Origin: Artemia franciscana
Lineage: Eukaryota > Arthropoda > Branchiopoda > Anostraca > Artemiidae
Assembly: GCF_032884065.1 (NCBI RefSeq)
Contig: NC_088868.1
Coordinates: 38,618,867-38,682,866 of the forward strand
Direction of reading: 5' to 3'
Length of the DNA: 64,000 nucleotides
Position numbers and translations under genes: made by a program. The notes under the pieces are model-generated. The model made no database searches. It was not told the DNA's origin and saw only the letters and a list, made by a program, of their open reading frames with translations. This document shows positions 47,143 through 58,180 of this stretch, piece by piece; positions within the stretch are counted from its first letter, which is position 1; each line of letters opens with the position of its first letter.

Positions 47143-49319
47143 ATCGATGACTAGCGGTAATCTCTCATTCCTCCACAATTGAAGCTCATTTCTACCCATC
47201 ATTTATACTTTTTATCCCTACGGTACACCTACGACAAATAATGTGCAACCCTTTCATTCATATTAATTTTTAGCAATTATATTATTATCAAAAAATTCAC
47301 AAATATTCACCAAAGGGGTGAGGATTATGCTTGGCAAAATTGTAGACACGTTTCTTTTTGCTATTTTGGAAAGAGGTTATGTTAGGAAAATGACACTTTC
47401 AATAATGAAAACAGGGCCAAAAAGATACCCCGGGAAGATATTGCCAATCTACTAGACGTATTTTAACCCTCTTCTGATTTCTAAGTCTTAGAAATTTGCC
47501 TACTTGACTAGTCTATACATATCTCTACCTATATTGCTTTTACAACAAAGATACACAAAAACATATTTTTCAAAGCAAGGAAGAGTTTACTTGTATTTAT
47601 TTAACGATTATTTATAATGAAAATAAAAAAGGGTACTTTTTCAAAACATCTCAGGGGTACTTCCCCCCTCTTTTTATCCACTTTCCATACTTTTTTTTAC
47701 CCTGCTAGTACACCTACAACACCTATTGCGCAACCCTTAAATCCACATTTATTTTTAGCATCCATATTATCATAAATTAACCAAAACTTAAGTTTTACTT
47801 ACTTGTGCTACCAGTATTTTTCTTTTTTAGTTATAAAAAATGATTTTATGATACACCAAATTCAGCCACGCTCCACGCCTACAAAAACAACTAACTTTAT
47901 TTTGGAAACCATCAGATTTCGATTCAACTGCAATGAGATATGAGAATTGGACGTGCGCCTGTGCGCACAAGAAAAAAATCCTTGACATTGGCAACTCTGG
48001 CTAATTTTTTTAAACTGGTTTTTGGCTATGTGTAGGCGATATAGTGACGAACAATAATTAACATTTTGTTTGTATTGTATTGCCAAAAACCTGTTGATAT
48101 TAAATTTGGCAAAGGTTTTAAACGTGAACTTTTTTCTGTTATAATATTATTTGTAAATATTCTCACTTTGTCAAGGAAAAACTAACAGCTAGGATATTCA
48201 ATAGTGAACAAATGACCTAGAATTTTGGCAATAATTAGCGTTTTTTGTGTTAATTGCAAAATCTGTTTTTATTTATTGAACTTATTATTATCATTATTCA
48301 TTGGTTTGTTTTTATTCAATCAAAACAAATAGTAGGTAGAACTTCCAATAATTAGTAGAGTGCCTAGAATATTGACGGTCATTACTACTTTCTGCCCATT
48401 TCTGTTGTAAAAAGGTCCTTGGGTGATTTACCGACCACATTCAAGAATTGAATTTAGGTTAATTATAATAAAATATACCAGCATCTGATGAAAATATAGT
48501 ACTTCAGTATCAAAATTATGAAGACTACAACAGATGATTATGGAAAGCAGGTCGCCCAGAACGCATTGTATTAAAAGCCTAACCTAACCAACCCTATATT
48601 TCAAATATTTAACAAATACCGGCATAGTAGTTTATCTCGCTCATGCTATGTTGATTATCTCCAAGTGAACCCGGAGGAACCAGTTTTAAACAGATCATGA
48701 ACAACAGTTTGTTTGGTATAATACACATGTACCTGTAAATGTATTACTGGAGAGGGACCAAGATTATCTCGGCAGAATAAGCACCACTTTACCCAGCATA
48801 GACACGAACTTGGGGTTCAAATTTGTTGGGAAAAATCAAGAACTTAGTATACATATAGATAAGTCTTAATGAGAATTTAGGAGGGCTGGGTGTAACTGTA
48901 TTTTTGAAAATCTGGGATAGGGTCAATTTGTCAAGTTTTTATTTATATGTTTTTATTTATATTTAAAATTAATATGTCTTTTGTCTTCTCCTGATCTTAT
49001 GTCTTTCTTTCAATTTAACTTTGTTTGCCTTTATTGATTTGTTACATTGTTTTCCTGAAATTGTTTTTCTTTAATAAGGCTTTGCTAACATGGTTTAGAG
49101 AACACGCTGTATGGTTAACCCCAAAATGGTTTTATTAGTTTACACGGTAGTTCAGGACCTTGATCCCAAGTTTTCAACGAAATCCAAAAAAGGTTTTTTT
49201 TTTTAACTTTGCGAAATTTTGATAAAACAATTTTACTTTTTAAATCATCAAATTGAACTATTTTTTTTCATGAGGTGCTTTGCACTCTACTGTATTATTA
49301 AATGCAACTTCTCATGCGA
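47143..49319. other. No recognisable gene; further R2-like fragments
   Basis: R2 phrases at 47222-47300 and 47707-47800. A block at 48440-48545 (CTGATGAAAATATAGTACTTC, AAATTATGAAGACTACAACAGA) resembles 61030-61110, so it is dispersed too. Nothing coding is supported. Confidence 0.45.
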
Positions 49320-49640
49320 TTAAATAAAAAAATTGCCTTTTTTAGATGGAAGTAAAGAGCAACTAAAATGAACAGAAATTTCAGGGGGATCCTCCCTCTT
49401 TAACCCAGCCCTCTCCCCCCACCACAACCACCACTCGTTACTATAAAGTTTTTTAGGCCTTATACTTGTGTTTCAGCAGTCAGCCTTAAGGGAATGAGAC
49501 AAAAAATCAAAATTTAGCGTAAAAAGCGAGGGGTTGAGGAGGTTGTAGTCCCCCTCACACACGGAACAATTTTTGTTCGCTCCGAGTTTTTGTGTTGATT
49601 CCTACTTTTAGTTGAAAATAAGCGTTTTTTTTACATGACT
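49320..49640 (+). repeat. R1 hairpin end fragment
   Basis: GGAAGTAAAGAGCAACTAAAATGAACAGAAATT and, after 150 bp, GTTCGCTCCGAGTTTTTGTGTTGATTCCTACTTTTAGTTGAAAA are the two facing arms of the R1 palindromic end. Confidence 0.6.
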
Positions 49641-50129
49641 TCTGATTGTTTATCAAATCCTTTACACTTCCAACCAAAACATGACAGACTCACAGCCCCT
49701 TAATCCTCGATCTCTGCTGTTAAATCGCTGATATCAATAATTAAAAATTGATTGGTTGTGTCTCACTTTTTCTTTTTTTCTGCTTCAAAATAAGTGCTTG
49801 ATTGCAATTAAAGTTTTGGACAAAATTTGAGTTTTTGGTCAAAATTTTTGGATGAACAGCATTTTTAAAAATAAGTTTTAAATAATGTTTTTATAAAGGA
49901 TTTTTACGGGTGGACAGAGAAGGCTATTATTGTTCATAAGAATTGAAATTCTGCGTGGCTTTTGATCTTCTACGTGGCTAGGGCTATTGCGGCCTCTGCA
50001 ATAGAGTTCTCTGAACAGTAAATACATTCTTATGTTTTATAATTCCTAAAGTTATAGCATCGGGTATAATTAAACACTTTATTCGCCGCTGGTCTTTTAT
50101 CTTTCATCGGTGTTTTAGATGACTGTTGA

Positions 50130-50530
50130 TTCTTCTTTTGAAAGAGTCTACAGAGAAGCTTTTAAGATAGCTTCCAAAGGAAGATCATTCCAGATTGAGG
50201 TGCAACTTCGGATGAAGCTATTCCTCAAATACTGTGTCCTGGGCTTACCAGCTTCCAAACAATGAGGAGCTGCGTGTCTTTGTATCTGCTGTGTTGATTG
50301 GAAAATTAGAAGTACAATATGTGAAGACTCTAAAGAAGGAGGTGCATTTATATAATTGCAGAAAAAACCCACTGGCACTATATCAAGCCTTTCACTCTCA
50401 TCCCGGAAAGAGTTGTAGGGCTCTTCGACCCGCCTTATTTCAGATCATTTGGATTGGTGCCAATAGCGTTTTTGGAGCACCAGCATACAGTGAACATCCC
50501 TACTCGGTAATGGGTCAGATGACAGACCTG
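50130..50530 (-). mobile_element. LINE B/C-type C-terminal fragment
   Basis: Minus strand keeps NSFIRSCTSIWNDLPLEAIL, typical of the extreme C-terminus of non-LTR reverse transcriptases, and further upstream a degenerate YAGAPKTLL and NKAGRRALQLFPG stretch that matches the preceding WG..LL..QNRA block. The plus-strand frame over the same bases (50234-50533) is a shadow. Confidence 0.55.
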
Positions 50531-51996
50531 TAAAGCGAGATGATCGAGCTGATCACCCTGCCGTTCTTGAATGCGAAGGGTGATCTCCAGATTTTTATAC
50601 AGGAGGTTCTCCCTCGATCGAGGAACAAAGGTTTTTCCTCACCCTCATTATCGGAATTTTCTGAGTCACTAGAATTTAATAATTAGTCACTTTCTTCCTC
50701 TGCACAATTAGTTCCTACTATGTCGACAATTTTAGAATCCCAGTGGAACTACAACGGAGTAAAAATTTACTTATTTTGTATTGATATTAATATAACTTCT
50801 GTTGCATTAACTGCGCCAGTGTAGAGATGTGTTAAGGTTTTTATTTGTACCAAACAAAGCTCCTAAAATATACTTTTCTGAAAAAATGTACCTGACACCA
50901 AAACTTTCAGCGCGGGCTGTACTTCGTGCAACTACGCGCATCTCCATTCAAACAATACTCTATCAGGGTGATGAGATCATTCCACCCTGATAGAGTCTCA
51001 CGGTGATTTTCAAAATAGGATAGAAGAGTCACGATATTTTGGACCACAAGTCTTATAAAGATGGCTCCGGAACCACAAGTTTCAGAAACCGGAACGCAAG
51101 TCTCAGATTTGAAACATGATTTTCGCGGAATTTTATTTTTTGGGGATTTTTCCTTCTTTAATCTACCAGTTGTTTATATTTTTTCAAAATGTGCTGACTT
51201 TGTAGATAAATTGAAAGAGTAGCTTTCCATATAAAGTCAATTTTTGCAATTAGTTTAGCCATTTGGAGCATGGGGGGGCTATAAATATATAGTCATAGCC
51301 ATCTACAACTTACAAATGTCTATTTCCTTCAAAGCCGGAGAACATCTAAAGAGAAAAATACATCGTCAACGTGAGATATATTTCCTCAACCTTTTTCTCT
51401 TTTTTTGTATTATCTTTACGAAAAAGAACCCTTAATTAATTCTTTCCTATAGCCTCGTGCAATTGCGTAAGGCCCAAAGAAGCATATTGTTTAGGTCTAA
51501 TACTTTTTGATCAGACCAACATAACCAGGATTTCGGAAATCTGAGCTACTTCGACCTAATCAGCTTGATTTTATTGGTCACTGGATATATGTAAAGAAAA
51601 CATTGACGGTTAATCAAAATGTAAAGACAGCTAGTCATAAGCCAAAAATTATTTTTTCACTTCAATGATAGCTGAAACAGGGGTAAGCCTGAACTTCTTT
51701 TTGTTTCGCTGTGACTACATATCACTTATGTTTTGACAATATTCAGAGAAGGTAGGTGTATGTCTATAGGTCACGTAACACTGGTTAATGAGATGCTGGC
51801 AACAGATGACGAGTTGAAACTTTCCAACTCTACTCGGTTCATTTGAACAGAATATTTCAATTTATTGAACATGGTGAAACCCAAAACTACAAAAAATTAT
51901 ATAAGTATAGACAGAGCTATTATCTCAGAAATGAAATAACTTTTCCTTAACTTGCATCTTCGTCTTATCAGTTTTTACCTTGAAATTCCCTCTGTA
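50531..51996. other. No recognisable gene
   Basis: Mixed composition. A short palindrome-like repeat ACTCTATCAGGGTG / CACCCTGATAGAGT lies at 50967-50997. Nothing coding is supported. Confidence 0.45.
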
Positions 51997-52067
51997 TAGT
52001 AATAGTAATGAGTAATGGTAATAGTAATAGTAATAGTAATAGGTATAGTAATAGTAATGGTATAGTA
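51997..52067 (+). repeat. (TAATAG)n minisatellite
   Basis: TAATAG units with TAATGG and GGTATAG variants. Confidence 0.9.
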
Positions 52068-52424
52068 ATTGACACTCTGTAGGCTATTTATGGGTATTTA
52101 CCTTCAGAATAATCAAAGTATCCTTTTAATGAAGAGTTGGGAGTCACATGCCTATTTATTCTCGAGTCATAAATGGAAAATCGAATTGAAATAAAACTTT
52201 AAAGTCACCATAAGATTCAGGTCTGGATTTTTTATCAAAAAATAATAAATCAATGAAAGTGGACACTTTTTTTGAGTGTGTGATACAAACTATAGATTTG
52301 CCTATGTTGGTGCATTGTTGGTACCTTTATTTGCCTATGTTGCCTATATGGTTGTTAAGGTGACAGAATTACTTTCTCTAAATCTTACTGATTTAAATCG
52401 ACCTGAGAATCAAATATTATGCAA

Positions 52425-52760
52425 TCAAATAAAAAAAGTAATTTTTCAGATGGAGGAAAGAGTAACAAAAATTAACAAAAATGTTTCCGTATTTGAAGGG
52501 GGCGCCTCCCTATTTGACCCCCCCCCCCACTAGTTACTCTTGAAAAGCTTCTTTTTCAATTTCAACAGCCCTTGTGTTTCAGCTGTCGTTCTTAAAGTAT
52601 TGGGACACAAATTCCGAATTTATCGTAAAAAGGGAGGGATTGAGGAGGGGGCAGCCACCTCTCATATACAGAACAATTTCTGTCCGTTCCATGTTTTATG
52701 TCGATCTTTACATTCATTTGAACAATAAACTTGTTTTTATATGAATTTTAGTTGTGTTAC
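52425..52760 (+). repeat. R1 hairpin end fragment
   Basis: Contains AGGAAAGAGTAACAAAAATTAACAAAAATG, a CCTCCCTATTTGACCCC block and the facing arm TTTCTGTCCGTTCCATGTTTTATGTCG, the same layout as 49320-49640. The 85-codon frame at 52276-52533 runs into it and is not considered a gene. Confidence 0.6.
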
Positions 52761-52944
52761 TTTTGTGGAAGAATAGAGAATGGCAGTATAAGGTTTCCTT
52801 ATGATAAAATTCCACAATGGTCAAACGTGGAAATTCCCTGCTTTTTCCTATGAGGTGAAGCTTCTCCCCTATATTATCATCACTTCTTTTACTGGTAGAA
52901 GTATATCTAAACAACAAAGACTAGCAAGTAGTAAGTAAGTATGA

Positions 52945-53240
52945 CGGCACTAGACCCTTAAGGTCCAAACCAGCGTCGCTGATCTTCGTTTCGTGGTCCT
53001 TCAGCCAAGAAGCGCAATGGGATGCTGGGGGGCTAGCCATCCTGTGCTTTCGCACACCTTTCCTAATTACCTTCTCCAGATTTCTCCAGGTATCCGTTTA
53101 AAGCTGGGTTAACTCTGACTGAGCTTACAGAGTCACGCCACTGACCCCCGTCCCAAACCAAATAACTGGCTATGCCAGGTATCGAACCCACACCCTTTGA
53201 AAAAAGAATTCTGAAACCAGCGTGCCAGCCAGAAATCAAA
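52945..53240 (-). mobile_element. SINE family S1, diverged minus-strand copy
   Basis: B-box GGGTTCGATACC (complement of 53178-53189) and the S1 core with TTGCGCTTC-like, GGTGTGCGAAAGC and CGCTGATC-like blocks. The A-box region is eroded. The 86-codon minus frame is within the SINE. Confidence 0.75.
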
Positions 53241-53579
53241 TACAGAATTTCCTGTGCCATGAGGATGATCAGAAATTCTTTGCGTACAGAGACAGAGATT
53301 CCAAATTTTGTTGTTTGTTCCAAAATTGATTAATAATGACATTTTCACTTTAGAAACAAATTTCTAATAGTAGTATAGCTGTCGCAAGTACTACTACGGC
53401 TTATTCGAATACCGGACGTTGAAGTTTTATTTCCGAGAAAGACCCTTCTTTTAATTTTATCTTCCTGAAGTGTCAATAGGTTTTTTCGCGTGGCCTATGG
53501 CGCTTATAATCATTTTTATGTTTCTTTCTGTTTCATTTCGTTTTAGTATCGTTTGTTCTCCTCACTGTTTTTCCTTTTG
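53241..53579. other. No recognisable gene
   Basis: AT-rich spacer. Confidence 0.5.
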
Positions 53580-53910
53580 GTAGCTACAAAACTATTCTAC
53601 TCTTTTTTTACACAATTTGAACTTAACCCTCTCCCGTAAAAAAAAAAAAAACTCTCTCCTCTTAAAATAAAATTATGCACAAGGACCTTTCCCTAAAACG
53701 CCATCACCGTCTGCATGCAAACCCTACCAGTGTTGGTAGCTAAGAATTAAACCAAAACTATACAACTCTTTTTTACGCTTTTTAAACTTAACCCTCTCCT
53801 GCTCAAAAATTCTCTCCTCTTAAAATAAACCTATGCGTATTGGTCTTTCCGTAAAGCGCCATCACCGTCTATCTGTAAACCTACAAGTATTGTTAGCAAA
53901 AACTACTTTA
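53580..53910 (+). repeat. Two-unit tandem duplication, about 168-bp period
   Basis: AACTTAACCCTCTCC, CTCTCTCCTCTTAAAATAAA and CGCCATCACCGTCT occur in both units, about 168 bp apart, with moderate divergence. Confidence 0.85.
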
Positions 53911-53980
53911 AACTGGATCTATATACATCGTAAACAGGAGCGCACATAAGATAGGCTAACTATTCCTTCATACTGCTCCT

Positions 53981-54510
53981 GATCCTTCACGACTTTCTCT
54001 TTTATTTTTGTGCACTCTTTTTGTTGTAATTTTCCAATTTTTGATCCCCCCCCCCAAAAAAAAAAAAAAATATATACATTGGTGTCTGTTATTGGCTATA
54101 TGGGATATCGAGTTGGCATAGTTCAAAATCGAGCTGGGTATCAAAATTTCGTGCCTCTTAGATGCTTCACTTTTTGTCAATCACATTCTTAATCCATCTT
54201 ATCATTTGATACGGTGAAAACATTTGTCACATTTAAAATTCCAGTCGTGATCCTTCACGACTTTCTCTTTTATTTTTGTGCACTCTTTTTGTTGTAATTT
54301 TCCAATTTTTGATCCCCCCCCCCCCAAAAAAAAAATAAATATATACATTGGTGTCTGTTATTGGCTATATGGGATATCGAGTTGGCATAGTTCAAAATCG
54401 AGCTGGATATCAAAATTTCGTGCCTCTTAGATGCTTCACTTTTTGTCAATCACATTCTTAATCCATCTTATCATTTGATACGGTGAAAACATTTGTCACA
54501 TTTAAAATTG
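53981..54510 (+). repeat. Two-unit recent tandem duplication, 268-bp period
   Basis: GATCCTTCACGACTTTCTC starts at 53981 and at 54249. The units differ mainly in the length of their poly-C/poly-A tract and a few bases (GGGTATC versus GGATATC), so the duplication is young. It lies just downstream of gene 2 on the minus strand. Confidence 0.93.
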
Positions 54511-54540
54511 CACTGTCTTAGAACTTCTCAAGATTAGGAT

Positions 54541-54546
54541 TTATTA
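54541..54546 (-). terminator. Polyadenylation signal of gene 2
   Basis: AATAAA on the minus strand, 92 nt after the stop codon of gene 2, at almost the same distance as in gene 1 (95 nt). Confidence 0.5.
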
Positions 54547-54637
54547 TAAAAATAAAACTAGAACGGGGCACACGGAACATTATTAAATATAACAGCAGTT
54601 AAACTTTCGAAGCACAAACAATTGTAATAATTATGAA

Positions 54638-54703
54638 TTAAAGCTCGAGGAATATTAAAAGCGTTTCCGCGCCATAGGCCAATGTGTTGAAGAAACCAAA
54701 ACT
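54638..54703 (-). CDS. Gene 2 exon 4, last coding exon (21 codons and stop)
   Basis: Begins after acceptor ttcttttcag (ending 54704) and runs through helix 4 to TAA at 54640-54638. Residues F-N-T-L-A-Y recall the helix-4 motif of MARVEL proteins and align with I-N-G-L-L-Y of gene 1. Confidence 0.8.
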   Translation of the reverse strand, partial: SFGFFNTLAYGAETLLIFLEL

Positions 54704-57700
54704 CTGAAAAGAAAACAAACGATTAAAAACTGTTAAAAATCTGATTATAAGATTAGTAATAACAATAGTCCCTATTGGTGTAAGCGTGTTTGAAAAATTA
54801 CAAATCTCAACTTCAAGTCCGACAAATCAATCTTTAAGGCCAAGCCGAAGTAAGCATTTTACTCTCTAGTTAATTCTTTTTCTGAGGTGGCAATTCGGTC
54901 AAAGACAAAGGTGTCAGTTTTCTTCGTCGCTTCAACTAAAAAAAACATGAGAAGGTTCAACTTAAGGGGTTTCTCACTAAAATTATGATTATTGCATTGC
55001 TATTCTTCATAATGGCAAGTAAATAGTAAGATTTATTTGCAAAAAAAAACTACTATTCGATGAGGAAATTAGAGAAAATATTATTCGAGGATAAATTTTT
55101 TCGGTGGGAGGTTACAACTAACTAATACTTCACTGAATCACTCAAGAACAATCCGTTGGTCTAATTTATGCATTATCACGCGCTCCGAATACAGCTGCAT
55201 CTATTCTTTTGAGGGAAATTTTGGACTTCGGAACACAAATATGTAAAGAATTTGAAGGGACTGCAGCCAGGAAGTATATATTATAGAAATAAGTTTCTGA
55301 TGGATGAGTAGAAAAATTTTTGCTCTATTTTTTGATACTCCACAACAACAGAATGCAAACTGTAGCAATCTAGAATGGAAACCCGAAACAGGTTTTGTAA
55401 TCATTCTGGAATTATAAAAAAAAATAATTGTCGGCTTTAAGATTTGATTAGATCAAAATATTCACCAGACTTTTTTTTATATCTGTTAAAATGAAACCGC
55501 CGAAATCACTAATTCAGGAACGTCAGGGAAAGTCTAAATGTTTAACATGGGAGGCATAGGAAGGTTCCTTGAGAGCCCGTCCTGCCTTAAGTCCGACCGT
55601 CTTCCAATGAAGACAGCTTAGCAGAGGTTGCAGCAAAATGTCGACAACCTTTCACAATTTCAATCGACTTTTATAAGCTGAAATTGTCATTTCAAAGGTT
55701 CAATTGTAGTAGCATACGCTGAACATGGTCGTTAAAATATCATGAAGGCAATGTGGTGCAAGAAGGTGCAATATGGCTACCTTTCCTCTAAAAAATGTGT
55801 TGGTGGGAAAGGTTTATATTCAATGAAAAAAATAAATATAAATTAATGTTAACTTATGCAGTTCAGCGTAATTGGTGGAAATTGGTGAATCTGGATCCAT
55901 AAAAATCAAACTAAAAATAACAGGCTTAACTGGACTCCGAGTCAGGGTTGCCACGTTAAAAAACGGTGCTAAATACTCTTTTAATATGAGAACTAAATAG
56001 GCTTACATTGAAAACAAAAGGAGAAAAAGCGTGACTTTGACAGCAGAGCACCGTATCTGGATACTAATTTTTTTTTCTGGTTGCAGTTAGACATGAATTC
56101 GAACATTTGAGACGTTATAGACTCGAAATGAAATCGAAGTGCATAAACAAAACAACTCCCCTCAATTAAAATCTCCCTTCTTGTGTTTTTTATTCTTGAA
56201 GGGAAGGATCGCCAAGGCAATGTATACGCAATTACATTTTTATCCTCTTGAGATAATCTACCTCAGCAGTTTTAAAATATCACCTTTAAAACATAATAAT
56301 TATAATTTTAAGAGCTTTTATTTTAAATCCCACTGGATCCGGTGACGTTGGGGGGAGTTGGAGGAGGAAACCTAAAATCTTGGAAAACACTTAGAGTGGA
56401 GGGATCGGGATGAAACTTGGTGGGAAAAATAGGCACCATTCCTAAATAGGTGACTGACATAACTGGAACGTATCCGCTCTCGTTGAGGGAGTTGGGGGGG
56501 GGGGGTTAATTCTGAAAATTAGAAAAAATGCAGTATTTTTAACTTACTAAGGAGTGATCGGATCTTAATGAAACTTCATATTTAGAAGAACCTTGTAACT
56601 CAAATCTCTTATTTTAAATCTCAACCGGATCTATTGTCATTGAGGGGAGTTGGGGGGCGGAAATCTTAGGAAACGCTTAGAATGGACAGATTAGGATGGC
56701 ACTTGGTGGGAAGAATAATCATAGGTCCAAGATACGTGACTGACATAACCGAACCGGATCCGCTCTCTTTGGGGGAGTTGGGGGGGCTATTATTTTGCTT
56801 CAGAGCTATTACTTTGAATCCCAACCAGATCCGGTGACATTGGGGGTAATTGGAGGGGGAAACCGAAAATCTTGGAAAACGTGAAATTTGAGGTATCTTT
56901 ATCTTACGAATGGGTGACCAGATCTTAATGAAACTTAATATATAGAAAGATGTTATGTCTTAGATGCTCCATTTTCAATTCAAATTGGATCCGGGGATAT
57001 AGGGGGTTGGAGGGGGAAAACAGAAATCTTGGAAACCGGATATCTTGGAAAAAACTTAGAGTGGAGAGATCGGGATGAAACCAGATGGGAAGAATAAGCA
57101 CAAGTTCTAGATACTTGATTGGTATAATTGGTACGAAACCGCTCTCTTTGGGGAGTTGGGGGGTGGGGGAATTCCAGTGCTTTGGCGAGTTCGGTGCTTT
57201 TGGACGTACTAGGACGATGAAAATTGGTAGGCGTGTCAGGGACCTGCACAAATTGACTTGATAACAGTCATTTTCCTGATTCGGCCATCTTGGGGGCTGA
57301 AGGGAGAGAAAAAAATTGAAAAAAAAATGAGGTATTTTCCACTTACGTATGGGTGATCGGATCTTAATGAACTTTGATATGTAGAAGGACCTCGTGTCTC
57401 AGAGCTCTTATTTTAAATACCGACCGGCATTAAGCCTCTGATTTTCCTTTTAAATCATTCTGTTGATCCTTAGAATTTCGCTAGAGCTCATACTATATGA
57501 GCTCTTGGCTCTTCTGACATCATCACAAGTGCCATATGAGCTCTTGTTTCTAACGTTGTCCGTCTGTTAAATTTATGGTGATGAATTTAGCAATTTTGTC
57601 TCTTTTATTAGCTTTTGGATAATGTCACTTACCCCTGCGGCGAGATTCGAACTGGCAAAATACTTCTGGGCATCAGCTTTGCTCCAAACCACCAACTGAG

Positions 57701-57752
57701 TAATCATCCCAGTTATATAGAACAACGTTGCGAAAAGGACGTAATAGAATTC
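54638..57752 (-). CDS. Gene 2: tandem paralogue of the MARVEL-domain protein, 3' part only
   Basis: Two exons are visible: 57752-57633 and 54703-54638, joined across a 2.93-kb GT-AG intron of phase 0. Together they give 61 residues plus TAA: helix 3 (FYYVLFATLFYITGMITQL), a polar loop, then helix 4 (SFGFFNTLAYGAETLLIF) and a very short tail (LEL). Exon length, phase and residue pattern match gene 1, so this is a tandem duplicate in the same orientation, with its last exon 13.1 kb upstream of gene 1's start codon. Exons 1 and 2 were not found in the 6.2 kb to the window edge; intron 1 of gene 1 is 12.4 kb, so they may simply lie outside. The function is as uncertain as that of gene 1: a MARVEL-family membrane protein. 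Confidence 0.82.
54704..56329. other. Intron of gene 2, no further gene seen
   Basis: AT-rich. The 67- and 75-codon minus frames (55201-55404, 55993-56220) show no splice sites or family features. A CAGGGTTGCCA end-like phrase lies at 55943. Confidence 0.45.
56330..57560 (+). repeat. G-rich tandemly arranged repeat (R3)
   Basis: Units carry GGATCCGGTGACNTTGGGGG, GGAGTTGGGGG, AACTTGGTGGGAAAAATA and GATCTTAATGAAACTT blocks; the last recurs near 56569, 56934 and 57361. The final part has an inverted phrase, CATATGAGCTCTTG (57495-57545). Two overlapping minus frames (56925-57251) are products of the repeat. Lies in the intron of gene 2. Confidence 0.75.
57633..57752 (-). CDS. Gene 2 exon 3 (40 codons)
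   Basis: Phase-0 exon between acceptor tttttaag (ending 57753) and donor gtaagt (57632-57627). It codes for helix 3 and the loop ending SSNLAAG. The 3' half of the exon happens to contain GTTCGAATC, a perfect RNA polymerase III B box, preceded by a CAGTTGG motif like an A box. The coding match to gene 1 exon 3 and the intact splice sites favour an exon over a tRNA-derived SINE. Confidence 0.83.
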
Positions 57753-57934
57753 CTTAAAAATAAAAAATTCTTTAAAATCACATTAGTTTAGAAGAGTACT
57801 GTTAAAAGTCACCAAGGAATATATAGAAAAGACACCCTTGAAAAGTAATGTTTCTGACATAATATGTGTAATGAAATGATGCAAAGTAAGTAAAAAGAAA
57901 AAAATAATCACAAGATCAATGATCGCGAATCAAA

Positions 57935-58180
57935 GATGACATATTGCCAAAGATTGTCCTTTTCAACCAGCCGTCAAGGGCTAAACGGAAATCAGGTCGT
58001 CTGCGGTTGGTTTGGGAGGATGTCATAAAGAGAGATATGAGGAAAATTTGAAATTCCTGGGAGGGTCGTAAAGAGGGTGGCTTTGAATAGATTGGGATAG
58101 AGGAGGAGCTTGCAAGGCAGTGTTGGCCTTCGGTGGCTTTGTGCTGTGGTGAATTGTTAGAAGTAGTAGTAGTTTGTCAC
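57935..58180 (+). mobile_element. LINE A 3' end fragment
   Basis: TATTGCCAAAGATTGTCCTTTT, GGGAGGATGTCATAAAGAGAG and GGTGGCTTTGAATAGATTGGG lead to the tail GAATTGTTAGAAGTAGTAGTAG. Located just upstream of gene 2 exon 3 (intron 2). Confidence 0.75.

Noticed and set aside
50234-50533. 99-codon plus-strand protein
   Set aside because: It lies opposite a degenerate LINE C-terminus on the minus strand and has no family features.
52276-52533. 85-codon membrane-like protein
   Set aside because: The second half runs into an R1 hairpin fragment and no splice or homology support exists.
56925-57251. 108-codon proline-rich protein on the minus strand
   Set aside because: Product of the C-rich strand of R3 with an overlapping equally long frame.
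57633-57720. tRNA gene or tRNA-derived SINE on the minus strand
   Set aside because: B box is perfect but the A box has two mismatches, the T stem has a mismatch and no acceptor stem closes. The same bases form a 40-codon exon matching gene 1 exon 3, with intact splice sites.
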